Below are positions 1-8,604 of a stretch of 64,000 bases of DNA, in pieces. The notes beneath the pieces were generated by a model. The model had not been told where the DNA came from, did no database searches, and saw only the letters and a program-made list of their open reading frames with translations. The position numbers were made by a program, and so were the translations under genes. How positions within the stretch are numbered: the stretch's first letter is position 1; each line of letters starts with the position of its first letter. This stretch comes from Victivallis vadensis (GTDB lineage: Bacteria; Verrucomicrobiota; Lentisphaeria; Victivallales; Victivallaceae), in NCBI RefSeq assembly GCF_003096415.1, contig NZ_QEKH01000005.1, forward strand, positions 120,128 to 184,127. The letters are read 5' to 3'.

Positions 1-2052
1 CCAGTCGTTCAGCAGGAAGGAGACGGCGACGGCGGAGTAAAGCTCGGTCAATCCGGTCGCCGGGTCGAACTTCACTTCAAAGCCGTTGCCGCGCTCGTCG
101 CGCCAGCCGCCGGCGGGGAGCGGCGCGCGGGTCACCAGCAGCGGGACCCGTTCCCGGTGCGGCTCCAGCGGCAGCGGCGATTTACGTTCCAATTGCTCCA
201 GCGCGTCGCGGTCCAGCTCCACGGCCGGTTCGGCGGCGACGGCCCCCTCCTCTTTCAGGAACAACGCCGCCATGCTGTTCGGGACCTGAAGCGGAAACAT
301 CGTGACGAGTTCCGCCCCCGGATACGGCCTCAGCAGTTCAAAGCCGTGAATGCCGCCAATCCGGAAACGGCGCACGCCGGACTCCCACGCCCGGCGGATC
401 GTCTGCCGGGCAGCGTCCAGCTCCCGCTCCGGGATGAACGCCGACACCGTGAATTCCGGCGCGGGCGCGGGCGGTTCCGGCGCCGCACCCGGCAGCGCCC
501 GGTAGTCGAAGTAAAAACGGGCCAGCGCCTCCGCCAGGTGGGAATGACGTTCTTCGAGCTTCAGCCGCTGTGCCGCCCAGCTCCAGAACTCCCGGCGCAG
601 CTCCTTCAGCACGCTGGCGGGCACGAAAAACGAACCGGCCACCGCGGCTTCGACCCGGCCCGCGCTCCACGGCTCCGGCACGCCGGAGGCGAAAGCGGTT
701 TCGGCTTCGGCGGCGGCGAAGGGCTTGCGCTCCGCGGGCTGAAACTCCACCGGGCGGCTCCACACCTCGCCGGGCAGTTCCGCGATTTCACCGCGCCACT
801 CCGAAGCGGAAATCGTCAGCCGCACCGCCACCGGAAAGCGCCCGGCGGGCAGGCTTGCGGCCTGACGGCTGAAATCGTAACCGTTCTCCCCGATCTTGTA
901 GAGCAGGAAACCCGCCTGCGCCGGAAAGTCGCCCGGAATAAAGCAGTCGGTATCGGCGCGCACCTTCACCGCCGGTCTGCGCTGCACTTCCAGATTGATC
1001 AAAGTAAAGCTCTCCCCCTCCCCGCCGTCCGGCGGCACCAGCCGCAGCCGGTCACCGAGGTGGAGCCGGTCGGAGGTATGGATACAGAGCCCGTTGCGGA
1101 CCCGTTTCGTCACGCTCCCGACCACGTTGCCGAATGCGCCGAGCCGCCCGGCGTCGATCAGCGCCGGATACTCCCGCTTCACATAGAATCCGAGCGAAGG
1201 CCGCCGGGTCGCGGTGGAGCGGAGCAACTGTTCGGCTTCGGCGACAAGCTCCGGCCCCGGCTCCGGCGGCCCGTCCAGCAGCATCCGGTAGGCGCGCACG
1301 GTCTTCCATACGTAGTCGGGAGAACGCAGCCGCCCCTCCACCTTCAGCGAAGCGATGCCGAGCCGCCTGAATTCCGGGATCAGCGAAACAGCCGACAGGT
1401 CACGCGGCGAAAGCAGGAAGCCCTCCGCCCCTTCCGCCCGGTAGCGGCGGCGGCAGGGCTGTTTGCATTTGCCCCGGTTGCCGCTCCAGCCGCCCAGCGC
1501 CGAGGAGAGCAGACAGCGCCCCGACAGCGAGCAGCAGAGCGAGCCGTGCACGAACACCTCCAGCTCCACCGGTGAACTTTCAGCCATCGCACGCAGTTCC
1601 TCAAGCGTGACCTGCCGTTCGAGGATCACCCGCGCGATTCCCCGGCGGGCGGCGGCGGCGATTCCGGCCGAATTGTGAATTCCCATCTGGGTGGAGGCGT
1701 GCAACACCAGTTCGGGGAAGTAACTCCGGCAGAGCCGGATCACCGCCAGGTCCTGCACGATCAGCGCGTCGGGACGGAGTTTGGCCAGCTCCGCCAGAAA
1801 CTCCGCCGCCTCGCCGAGTTCGGACTCCTTCAGCAGCGTGTTGAACGTCAGGTAGACCCGGCGTCCCCGGCTGTGCGCATAATCAAGCAGCCGCCCGAGG
1901 TCGGCGGCGGAAAAGTTGGCGGCCCGTTCGCGGGCGTTGAATTTGGCGAGCCCGCCGTAAACGGCGTCGGCTCCGGCGTCGAATGCGGCCAGCGCGGTTT
2001 CCAGATTTCCGGCGGGAGCCAGCAGCTCCGGCACGGCAGATTGTTTGTCCAT
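1..2052 (-). CDS. U32 peptidase-family protein (RlhA/YegQ-like), 3' end outside window
   Basis: At least 684 residues are visible and the frame stays open to the left window edge, so the C-terminus is missing. The start is an ATG at 2052-2050 giving MDKQSAVPELLAPAGNLETA, the typical U32 opening of a TIM-barrel. The family signature is seen near residues 161-178 as EVFVHGSLCCSLSGRC, matching the U32 pattern E-x-F-x2-G-[SA]-x-C-x4-G-x-C. Further Cys residues (GKCKQPC) follow. Family knowledge: U32 proteins were first called collagenase-like proteases, but E. coli RlhA and TrhP are tRNA/rRNA hydroxylation factors with an Fe-S cluster bound by such cysteines. The length and layout resemble RlhA (about 650 aa). 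An RNA-modification role is therefore more likely than proteolysis, but this is inference. It is divergent from the LacI gene at 2264. Confidence 0.85.
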   Translation of the reverse strand, partial: MDKQSAVPELLAPAGNLETALAAFDAGADAVYGGLAKFNARERAANFSAADLGRLLDYAHSRGRRVYLTFNTLLKESELGEAAEFLAELAKLRPDALIVQDLAVIRLCRSYFPELVLHASTQMGIHNSAGIAAAARRGIARVILERQVTLEELRAMAESSPVELEVFVHGSLCCSLSGRCLLSSALGGWSGNRGKCKQPCRRRYRAEGAEGFLLSPRDLSAVSLIPEFRRLGIASLKVEGRLRSPDYVWKTVRAYRMLLDGPPEPGPELVAEAEQLLRSTATRRPSLGFYVKREYPALIDAGRLGAFGNVVGSVTKRVRNGLCIHTSDRLHLGDRLRLVPPDGGEGESFTLINLEVQRRPAVKVRADTDCFIPGDFPAQAGFLLYKIGENGYDFSRQAASLPAGRFPVAVRLTISASEWRGEIAELPGEVWSRPVEFQPAERKPFAAAEAETAFASGVPEPWSAGRVEAAVAGSFFVPASVLKELRREFWSWAAQRLKLEERHSHLAEALARFYFDYRALPGAAPEPPAPAPEFTVSAFIPERELDAARQTIRRAWESGVRRFRIGGIHGFELLRPYPGAELVTMFPLQVPNSMAALFLKEEGAVAAEPAVELDRDALEQLERKSPLPLEPHRERVPLLVTRAPLPAGGWRDERGNGFEVKFDPATGLTELYSAVAVSFLLNDW

Positions 2053-2094
2053 ACGGCGGACGGCTCCTGTCGTTGCGGTTGATTTTCCCCTGAT

Positions 2095-2123
2095 AACATA
2101 CCACCGCAACCGGCCCGCCGCAA
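2095..2123 (-). promoter_or_regulatory. Promoter for the U32 gene
   Basis: Read on the minus strand: TTGCGG, 17-bp spacer, TATGTT. It lies about 45 bp upstream of the U32 start codon. The boxes are moderate and there is no other gene it could serve. Confidence 0.45.
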
Positions 2124-2172
2124 GCCGTTTCCCGATTACGGAAAAATATCGGCTGTTTTTTTCGTTTCCCTC

Positions 2173-2201
2173 TTGACATCGGCGTTCGTTTTTGGTATAA
2201 T
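2173..2201 (+). promoter_or_regulatory. Consensus sigma-70 promoter of the first cassette
   Basis: TTGACA at 2173-2178 and TATAAT at 2196-2201 with an exact 17-bp spacer: a perfect housekeeping promoter. It drives the LacI gene and, through gaps of 10 and 17 bp, the pseudopilin and glycosidase behind it. Confidence 0.85.
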
Positions 2202-2205
2202 ATTA

Positions 2206-2225
2206 TTGACAAAACGTTTTGCCAA
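2206..2225. promoter_or_regulatory. LacI-type operator over the transcription start
   Basis: A 20-bp near-perfect palindrome, TTGACAAAACGTTTTGCCAA, with only one mismatched pair (A against C) and centre CG. It begins 4 bp after the -10 box, so a bound dimer would cover the transcription start. LacI-family regulators commonly bind such A/T-flanked CG-centred palindromes. Autorepression by the adjacent gene product is the simple inference. Confidence 0.7.
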
Positions 2226-2263
2226 ATATTTTGCATCACATTTTTCAGGAGAGTCAGACAGAG

Positions 2264-3256
2264 ATGCCGGCCAAAGCCAAAATTACCGATGTCGCCCGCG
2301 CGGCGGGGGTTTCCGTGACCACGGTTTCGCACACGCTGAGCGGACGCCGTCCGGTCGGCGAGGAGGTGCGCGGCCGGGTGCTCCGGGCGATCCGCGAACT
2401 CAACTACCGCCCCAACTACTTCGCGGGGGCGATGAAACAGAACCGCACCGGGCTGGTCGGGATTCTGGTGGACCAGTGCCGCAACGCCGCCACCGGCATC
2501 CTGCTCGAAGGCATGGAGCAGGAGCTCGGCAGCCGGGGCTATGAAATCGTGCTCGGCATCGCCGGGCTTGACCGGGCCAAGGGGACGCGGCTGCTCGAAA
2601 AATTCGCGTCCGGCATGGTGGACGGCGTGATCAATATGCTGCCGCAGCTCTCTTCCGACGAAGCGGAACTGATCGCGCCGTCGCTGCCGCTGGTCACACA
2701 CCTGCGGCAGGCTTCCGCGCCGGTGTACATCGACTATGAGGAGGGGGCGCGGCAGGCGTTTGAATACCTGCGCGGCCTCGGCCACCGCCGGATCGGCTGC
2801 ATCAGCTCCCGGCGGCGGCGGATGAACGCCGCCGATCCGGTGCTGGACGGCTGCCGGAGCTTTCTGGCCTCCATCGGGGAAACTCCCGATCCGGCTTTGT
2901 TCGCCGACGGCGACGACACCATCGACGGCGGCCGCCGCGCCGCCGCGCAGCTGCTTGAACAGGGAGTCACCGCGATTTTCGCCGCCAACGACCAGATGGC
3001 CCTCGGCGCCTACCAGCGCGCCTATGCGCTGGGGCTGCGGATTCCGGAGCAGCTCTCCGTGATCGGCTACGACGACACGCCGCAGGCGATTTCGGTCTAT
3101 CCGCTGCTCACTTCGGTCCAGATTCCATTCGGGGAGATCGCCCGATATACCGTCGAAGGACTGCTGCGCAAGCTCGACGGCGAAGCGCAGCCGCTCCAGC
3201 CCCGCGTGATCCATCCGCAACTGATCGTCCGCAATTCAACCGGCATTCCGGCATAA
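2264..3256 (+). CDS. LacI-family transcriptional regulator
   Basis: 330 residues from ATG 2264. This start is chosen over the in-frame upstream ATG 2219 because the upstream one lies just past the operator and lacks a ribosome site, while AGGAGA at about 2247 serves 2264. The N-terminal LacI helix-turn-helix ([20 protein letters not shown], about residues 5-24) is followed by the hinge helix and a periplasmic-binding-protein-like sugar sensor domain (about 60-325). The PBP part includes the usual VIGYDDTP segment. It acts as a DNA-binding repressor relieved or activated by a sugar ligand that cannot be named from sequence. It is first gene of a regulator/pseudopilin/glycosidase operon, so its target is probably its own promoter and substrate use by the glycosidase at 3971. 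Confidence 0.93.
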   Translation: MPAKAKITDVARAAGVSVTTVSHTLSGRRPVGEEVRGRVLRAIRELNYRPNYFAGAMKQNRTGLVGILVDQCRNAATGILLEGMEQELGSRGYEIVLGIAGLDRAKGTRLLEKFASGMVDGVINMLPQLSSDEAELIAPSLPLVTHLRQASAPVYIDYEEGARQAFEYLRGLGHRRIGCISSRRRRMNAADPVLDGCRSFLASIGETPDPALFADGDDTIDGGRRAAAQLLEQGVTAIFAANDQMALGAYQRAYALGLRIPEQLSVIGYDDTPQAISVYPLLTSVQIPFGEIARYTVEGLLRKLDGEAQPLQPRVIHPQLIVRNSTGIPA

Positions 3257-3266
3257 AGGAGAAACC

Positions 3267-3953
3267 ATGAAACGAAATTTCACATTGATTGAGCTGCTCG
3301 TCGTTGTAGCGATCATCGCGATTCTGGCGGCGTTGCTGCTGCCTGCGCTGAACAGCGCGCGGGAAAAAGTGATCATGACCAAATGCAAGAACAACCTCAA
3401 GCAGATCGCGGTCGGCATCCACGCCTACGGCGGCGACAACGGCGAATACATGCCGAATTCTCCACTGAGCGCGACGCCTCCCAACAGCCGCTACACCCAC
3501 CGCGGCAACTCCGGCAACAAGAAATCCTACACCAACCTGGGGCTGCTGATCGAGGGCTACCTGAATGAAGCCGTGCTCTACTGTCCCGCCCAGAAAATCC
3601 GCACCTATGATTCCGTGAAAAACCTGCCGCGCACCTCCAACCGCATCGCAGGATACGACAGCCTGCCGGTATGGGCCAATTCAAAATGGAACTTTCGGCC
3701 CCGCATCGGCTTCATGCAGAAGGAAAAGCTGGCGATGGTGTACGATATCGCGACCGACAGCAAACTTTACAGCATGCCGCACGGCCTGCAGTGGAATGTC
3801 GCCTTTGCCGACGGCCACATCGCCGTCTACCGGAACGGTTCGAGTTCGATCGGCGGCGGCGCCACGCTTGCCGGCATGATCGCGGAAGGAAAGAACACCT
3901 CGTTTCCCAACGCGACGACCATCCTGAAACGCCTCTCGACCTGCGGTTACTGA
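3267..3953 (+). CDS. Pseudopilin-like protein with H-X9-DG tail (cassette 1)
   Basis: 228 residues; AAAGGAGAAACC supplies the ribosome site. A short basic head (MKRN) precedes the type IV prepilin helix [20 protein letters not shown] with the conserved Glu at +5. The usual Gly before the Phe is replaced by Asn. The C-terminus has [12 protein letters not shown], fitting the H-X9-DG domain of prepilin-processing-associated proteins known in planctomycetes and lentisphaeres. Two Cys in the N-terminal half follow the helix region. It should sit in the membrane and assemble or anchor at the surface after cleavage. Its exact role is unknown. It is translated between a LacI regulator and a secreted glycosidase, suggesting a surface partner or substrate-handling role for that enzyme (inference). 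Confidence 0.9.
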   Translation: MKRNFTLIELLVVVAIIAILAALLLPALNSAREKVIMTKCKNNLKQIAVGIHAYGGDNGEYMPNSPLSATPPNSRYTHRGNSGNKKSYTNLGLLIEGYLNEAVLYCPAQKIRTYDSVKNLPRTSNRIAGYDSLPVWANSKWNFRPRIGFMQKEKLAMVYDIATDSKLYSMPHGLQWNVAFADGHIAVYRNGSSSIGGGATLAGMIAEGKNTSFPNATTILKRLSTCGY

Positions 3954-3970
3954 ACAAAGGAGCCTTTGAC

Positions 3971-6900
3971 ATGTCCGTCACCAGAATCGCCGCCGCACTG
4001 CTGTTGTGCGGCATCTGTTCCGCCGCCGGGCTGACCGTGGATACGCAGGTCAGCGAAAAAGCGGCATATCTGCGCGGGAAAAAAGTCTACCCCGAATACC
4101 TGCTCGACATGAGCAGCGCCGCCGACTGGGCCAGGATCGGCAGCACCGGCGGACACCGGCTGCGGGTTAGCGAGGTCGATGCGCCGGGTCGTCCCGGCCA
4201 GCGCGCGCTGATGTTTTCGGTGAAAATCGACAAAAAGAATCCAAAAGCGCCCGGCTGGGTCGCGTGGCAGTCGATGCTTTCGCCGGAGCTGAACATCGTC
4301 GGCGCGGATGAGATCGAGTTTGAAATCTATCCGCTGCAGAAGTTTCCGTTCGGTGTGGTCGCCCGCTTCGGCACCTCGAAGGGATTCGGCCAGCTCCCCT
4401 GCTCCTGGTCGGATGTCGTGAAGAATCTGGAGCCGAACCGCTGGCACACGGTGCGGATTCCGGTCAAGAAAAGCCGCAAATCCGTGGACAGCCTCCGCTT
4501 CGACTTCAACGCCCGCGCCGACGCGGTCCCGCACCAGCAGGAATTGTCGATGATCATCGGCGCGATCCGCTTCCTGCCCGCGCCGCATCCGGCCACGGCG
4601 GAGTGGTCGACCCGCATGAAAACCGGAGCGCCGCTCGAAAACGGCTTCCTGATCAACCCGCATTCGCTCGAAATGGCGGATGATGCCGACCTCGAATACA
4701 ACATTGAGCTGGCGGTCGAACGCACCGTGGAGGCGACGCTGGAACTCCGGTGCGGCGACAAGAGCTTCACGCAGCCGGTCACGCTCGGAACGCCGTACAC
4801 CACGCTCCGGATCCGGATTCCCCGGTTTGCGGAGCAGTTCGCCCCCGGCGATTACCGGCTGGAAACCACAATCCGCGACGCGGCGGGCAAGGTGATCGCG
4901 CAGAACGCTGAACCGATGCCGCTGACGCTCTTTTCCGCCGCCGCGATGGACAAGCAGCGCCGCCAGCTCCTGACACGCCTCGGCACGCTGACCGGCGAAC
5001 TGGGCTCATTGCGCGAATCCGGCGTTGCCGCGCAGCTACCCGAAGTGACCCGGACCACCGCGGAGCTGTTCTTGAACCACTTCATCCCCGACGACTTCAA
5101 CCGGCAGAAAGAGTTCGGCATCGCCCTCGCCGAGCTGGCCGATGTGGAACGTCTGCTCGACACGCTCGAAGCGGAGCTGGCCGCATACCGCGCCGGGACG
5201 CTCCGTGAACCGCCTCTCGCGCCTTACGACCCGGCGGCTCCCCTCGCCGTCCGCGACGGAGTGATCACCCAGCACGGCAAGCCGATCCTGCTGATCGGAC
5301 CGCTGACCGGAATGCCCGCACTCGACTGGAGCGAATACGCCGCGAAACTCGGCTTCAATTCGCTGGTGGTCGAGACCGACATGGACCGCTGGCTGAACTT
5401 CGACGCGAAAAAGAACATGGAACTGAAAACGCATCCCGACCTGATCCACGGCGCGCCCCGGAGTTTCCGGGGAGAGGCCGCCCGCCTCAACTACTATCTG
5501 GAACGCAGCCACGCCAACAAACTGGCCGCCAATCTGCTGCTCTCCTCGCACTACTGCAAGCACATCCCCGGCGACCTCAAAAACGCGCGCAGCCCCTACG
5601 CCGGGCACAACAACTTCGACTGGAACGTACTGGCCCCGGAGGCGAAGGAGGCGTTCCGCCGCATGTACGGCAACATCCTCCCGTTCCTGCTGGAAAAACC
5701 GCACCTGGTCAGCCTCGGCACCGCCAACGAACCCAGCTACACCGTCAAATCCGGTTCAAAGGAGTTTGAGCGCGGTTTCATCGGCCGCCTGCAAGAGAAG
5801 TACCAGACCGCCGCCGCGTTGAACCGGGCGTGGGGGACGCGGTACGCCGCCGTCGGCGATGTGACGCTCCGCGACGCGCTTTCGCCGCAGGCTCCCCCGC
5901 AGGCCCGGGTGGACTGGGCCGAATACCTGAGCCGCGAAGTCAGCCTTTTCTACGGCTTCCTGAAGGACCGGCTGCTCGACGCGCTGCCCGGCAAGCAGGT
6001 CTGGGTCAAGCTGATGGGCAACCTCGGATACGAGATGCTCGACGAGGCGGACAACATCGCACTCGGACAGAACGTCGCGGGTTCGGACTCCGCCAACGAG
6101 CTGTGGCTGGATCACCTGAGGAGCCTCTTTCCCGGCTATCCGGTCACCAACCACGAATGGCACTTCATCCGCGCGGAACACACCTCCGACGCGCCGTTCC
6201 TCGCGATGCGGATGTTCCAGGGAGTCAGCCGCGGGCTGCAATCCGGCAACATCTGGCGCGGCCAGCGCGCACAGTGGGACAGCAAAGGGTACGGGCACGC
6301 CGAATCCTTCTCCCGCTATCCGGTCGCCCTGAACGCGATCGGCCGGACTTCCCTCAAGCTGCGCATGCTATATCCGGTTCTGGTCCGGTTCCGACAGCTC
6401 GACGGCGGCGCGGTGCGGCTCTACTACGACAAAAACGACCAGCTGCTGCGTGAAAAGGAGTATCCGGCTTTGCTCAACGCCGCCTACGACCGGCTCAGGA
6501 TCAATCCCTCCGGCGTCCGTTTCCTGTACCCGCAGACCGTCACGCCGGAAAATCTGGCCAAGGTGAAACTCGTCGCCGCCGGTTCGATCCGCCATATCCC
6601 GGCGGAGACCGCCCGGACGTTCGCGGCGTGGGTTGCCGGCGGCGGCACGCTTTATCTGCAGGCGCCGGGAGAATGGTCCGACTACAGCGGCGGAAAGCTC
6701 GACCTGCCCGCCGGTTTCCGCAAAGCCGTGACCGCCGCCGGAGTCGCCCGCTATGGCAAGGGAACGGTCGTCACGGTTCCCGGCTGGGAGGGGGACGCGG
6801 CCCTGATGTCCGGGCCGGTCGCATGGAGCGGTTCCACTCCGAACCGCGAGGTCGAATGCCGCCTGCCGGCTGCCCCGGACGGCACTCCGCAGTATTTGTC

Positions 6901-7066
6901 GATCGTCAACCTGAAGGGCAAAGTCCAGAAAGTCCGGCTGCGGGACGGCCGGACACCGCTGCGGATCACCGGCAAGGACCTCTGGAACCATGCCGATGCC
7001 GCACTCGACGGGGAATTTGAACTCGCCCCCTTTGAAGTCCGGCTGATCGAGGTTGCCCGCCCGTAA
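3971..7066 (+). CDS. Secreted beta-galactosidase-like glycoside hydrolase (clan A, GH42-like)
   Basis: 1031 residues from ATG 3971, preceded by AAAGGAG. The in-frame upstream reading into the pilin gene is an artefact. A signal peptide (MSVTRIAAALLLCGICSAAG) opens the protein. Residues about 25-400 look like beta-sandwich domains, followed by a (beta/alpha)8 catalytic part from about 430. The segment SLGTANEPSYTV near residue 585 carries the Asn-Glu pair that is the acid/base in clan A enzymes. A second acidic region around NHEWHFIRAEH (about 730) could hold the nucleophile. The C-terminal part (LVAAGSIRHIPAETARTF, GGGTLYLQAPG) resembles the GH42 trimerisation-like domain. Substrate is not evident; a beta-galactoside or related glycan is the closest guess. 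Last gene of cassette 1. Confidence 0.75.
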   Translation: MSVTRIAAALLLCGICSAAGLTVDTQVSEKAAYLRGKKVYPEYLLDMSSAADWARIGSTGGHRLRVSEVDAPGRPGQRALMFSVKIDKKNPKAPGWVAWQSMLSPELNIVGADEIEFEIYPLQKFPFGVVARFGTSKGFGQLPCSWSDVVKNLEPNRWHTVRIPVKKSRKSVDSLRFDFNARADAVPHQQELSMIIGAIRFLPAPHPATAEWSTRMKTGAPLENGFLINPHSLEMADDADLEYNIELAVERTVEATLELRCGDKSFTQPVTLGTPYTTLRIRIPRFAEQFAPGDYRLETTIRDAAGKVIAQNAEPMPLTLFSAAAMDKQRRQLLTRLGTLTGELGSLRESGVAAQLPEVTRTTAELFLNHFIPDDFNRQKEFGIALAELADVERLLDTLEAELAAYRAGTLREPPLAPYDPAAPLAVRDGVITQHGKPILLIGPLTGMPALDWSEYAAKLGFNSLVVETDMDRWLNFDAKKNMELKTHPDLIHGAPRSFRGEAARLNYYLERSHANKLAANLLLSSHYCKHIPGDLKNARSPYAGHNNFDWNVLAPEAKEAFRRMYGNILPFLLEKPHLVSLGTANEPSYTVKSGSKEFERGFIGRLQEKYQTAAALNRAWGTRYAAVGDVTLRDALSPQAPPQARVDWAEYLSREVSLFYGFLKDRLLDALPGKQVWVKLMGNLGYEMLDEADNIALGQNVAGSDSANELWLDHLRSLFPGYPVTNHEWHFIRAEHTSDAPFLAMRMFQGVSRGLQSGNIWRGQRAQWDSKGYGHAESFSRYPVALNAIGRTSLKLRMLYPVLVRFRQLDGGAVRLYYDKNDQLLREKEYPALLNAAYDRLRINPSGVRFLYPQTVTPENLAKVKLVAAGSIRHIPAETARTFAAWVAGGGTLYLQAPGEWSDYSGGKLDLPAGFRKAVTAAGVARYGKGTVVTVPGWEGDAALMSGPVAWSGSTPNREVECRLPAAPDGTPQYLSIVNLKGKVQKVRLRDGRTPLRITGKDLWNHADAALDGEFELAPFEVRLIEVARP

Positions 7067-7117
7067 ACCGGCGCTTCCGGCGGACGGATTTCGCCGCCCT
7101 TCTTTCCCAAGGTCTCC

Positions 7118-7146
7118 TTGACAGCGGGGCGGACGGCGTGTATCAT
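7118..7146 (+). promoter_or_regulatory. Promoter of cassette 2
   Basis: TTGACA at 7118-7123, 17-bp spacer, TATCAT at 7141-7146. It begins 52 bp after the stop of the preceding glycosidase and starts transcription near 7153. Confidence 0.75.
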
Positions 7147-7154
7147 AAATGCCG

Positions 7155-7164
7155 GAAACCGTTT
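7155..7164. promoter_or_regulatory. Operator-like site GAAACCGTTT
   Basis: GAAACCGTTT sits just after the predicted transcription start. Its core AAAC-C-GTTT is a 4+1+4 palindrome. The same ten bases recur at 35748-35757, at the same position relative to another promoter. It is probably a regulator binding site; the cognate protein is not known. Confidence 0.45.
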
Positions 7165-7186
7165 TACAACCGCGAGGGAGCCGATT

Positions 7187-7267
7187 ATGAGTGATATGAA
7201 TTTCCGCCGTTCCGTGCCGTCTGCCGGAGAATATGAGCTCACCACCGCCGGAACCCGGTTCCGGTAA
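7187..7267 (+). CDS. Possible 26-residue leader peptide
   Basis: ATG 7187 is preceded by GAGGGAG with a 6-bp gap, the best ribosome site of this transcript. The frame reads MSDMNFRRSVPSAGEYEL and ends in TAA at 7265-7267, one base before an ATG (7269) in the regulator frame. It may be a leader that feeds ribosomes to the regulator by termination-reinitiation. No homology is claimed, and it could be chance. Confidence 0.35.
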   Translation: MSDMNFRRSVPSAGEYELTTAGTRFR

Positions 7268-7268
7268 G

Positions 7269-8336
7269 ATGGGAAAGCCGGTCGGAGAACAGGCGGCGGC
7301 GCTCGCGAAGCGGCTGCGCGCGGAGCTGGAACTCTATCCCGCGGGGCGGCGCTTCCTGAGTCACGGCGAAATCCGGAAGCGGTTCGGCGCCAATCTGCGC
7401 GTGGTCATGGCCGCACTGGAGCTTCTGCGGGCGGAAGGGGCGCTGGAGCTGCGCGAACGGATCGGCTCCTTCAGCCGCCTTTCCGCGCGGGAGCGCAAGC
7501 CGGTGATCCTGTTTTTCCACCACGACTATCCGAGCGCCTTCCACGCCGACTGGCTGCGGGCGCTCCGGGAGCAGGAAGAACGCACCGGCGCTTTCCGGCT
7601 GCTGCCGCATCCCTATGATTATCAGCGCAACGACTTTACCGGGTGTTCCCTGGAAGCGGCCGACGCGGTGATCCTCGGCGGCGCCACCCGCAACTGGAGC
7701 GAGCGGGAGTACCGGTGGCTGCTGACGCTTCGCCCGCCGGTCCTGCTCTGCGGCGACGGCTTCGAAAACGACCGCATCAGCTACCTGACCCAGCAGGAAT
7801 ACATGAACGGCATCCTCGCCGCGCGGCACTTCCTCGAACGCGGACACCGGCGTCTCGCGATGATCCGCAGCATGCCCCCCCGCCAATGCTCGCGCCGGCG
7901 GGCCGACAGCTTCCGGCAGGAAGCCGCCTTTGGCGGCGCGGCGGTGGAAATGCTGGACTGCCACGCCGAAAACGGCGAATATCCTCCCGAGTGCGCGGCG
8001 GAACTGCTGGACGCCCGGCTGAACCGCGCCCCCTGCGATTTCACCGGCCTCCTGATCGACACCGCCGGAGCCGCTCCGGGCGTCCTTGAGGCGCTGCACG
8101 CTCATGGCCTCAACATCCCCGGCGACCTCAGCTGCATCGTCATCGACAACCTGACGCAGCTTGACCGGAGCAATCCGCCGCTGACGGCGGTCGGCGTCGA
8201 CTTCACCGAGCTGGCCGAGTGTATGGTGCATCACCTGCTCGACCGCATTCACGGCAGGTGCGCTCCCGCCGTGCTCGAACTGGCCCCCCGCCTGTTCGAC
8301 CGGGGTTCGGTCAGGAAAATCCGGGAATTTTTGTAA
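7269..8336 (+). CDS. GntR/LacI-like hybrid transcriptional regulator
   Basis: 355 residues if started at ATG 7269. An in-frame ATG at 7233 would add 12 Pro/Gly-rich residues (SSPPPEPGSGK) and has GGAG only 3 bp away. The 7269 start is preferred because it abuts the stop of the small ORF 7187-7267 and makes the winged-helix begin directly. The N-terminal part (about residues 1-70; FLSHGEIRKRF, VVMAALELLRAEGALELRE) is a GntR-like DNA-binding domain. The remainder resembles the LacI/PBP sensor fold (GILAARHFLERGHRRLAMIR, PGDLSCIVIDN). This arrangement is common in sugar regulators of lentisphaeres and planctomycetes. It heads cassette 2 and probably controls the pseudopilin and glycosidase that follow. 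Confidence 0.85.
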   Translation: MGKPVGEQAAALAKRLRAELELYPAGRRFLSHGEIRKRFGANLRVVMAALELLRAEGALELRERIGSFSRLSARERKPVILFFHHDYPSAFHADWLRALREQEERTGAFRLLPHPYDYQRNDFTGCSLEAADAVILGGATRNWSEREYRWLLTLRPPVLLCGDGFENDRISYLTQQEYMNGILAARHFLERGHRRLAMIRSMPPRQCSRRRADSFRQEAAFGGAAVEMLDCHAENGEYPPECAAELLDARLNRAPCDFTGLLIDTAGAAPGVLEALHAHGLNIPGDLSCIVIDNLTQLDRSNPPLTAVGVDFTELAECMVHHLLDRIHGRCAPAVLELAPRLFDRGSVRKIREFL

Positions 8337-8360
8337 GCAGATGTTTCCATTGCTGCTTAC
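8333..8360. promoter_or_regulatory. Inverted repeat GTAAGCAG / CTGCTTAC
   Basis: Perfect 8-bp arms at 8333-8340 and 8353-8360, separated by 12 bp. The left arm contains the TAA stop of the regulator. There is no T-tract, so it is unlikely to be a terminator. It lies just upstream of a TATAAT (8377-8382), so an operator for the downstream pseudopilin is possible. Confidence 0.4.
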
Positions 8361-8423
8361 ATCAGCCATAATAAACTATAATGGCATGGAAAGGTAAATG
8401 AAATTTATGTATCATTACATGAT

Positions 8424-8500
8424 CACGCGAGACTTGAAAGCGGAGATGAAGCTTACTCCCGCTCAGCGGGAGCAAGCCTTTCGGGCTCCGCACTCCAAGG
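8424..8500. repeat. Dispersed hairpin repeat with a second hairpin in its loop
   Basis: The bases ACTTGAAAGCGGAGATGAA and then CTCCGCACTCCAAGG match a copy at 33584-33625. There the two parts are contiguous and form a GCGGAGAT/ATCTCCGC stem. Here the loop contains an extra hairpin at 8451-8477 (GCTTACTCCCGC / GCGGGAGCAAGC, loop TCA). It lies in the 268-bp gap 8337-8604. The rest of that gap holds the 8333 inverted repeat, an AT-rich stretch with ATGTATCATTACAT (8407-8420), and no gene. Confidence 0.6.
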
Positions 8501-8604
8501 CTGACCTTGGACGGCATCGGGCCGGGTAAGCAAACATAACATCAGATTGGAACCGTAGCCTTTATGATCAACAAACCAGATATGATGGACGACGGAGGGA
8601 AAAA

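Noticed and set aside
157..1575. Plus-strand frame over the U32 gene
   Set aside because: The minus strand carries the clear U32 signature and family-like sequence throughout; the plus-strand translation is Arg/Pro-rich and shows no domain.
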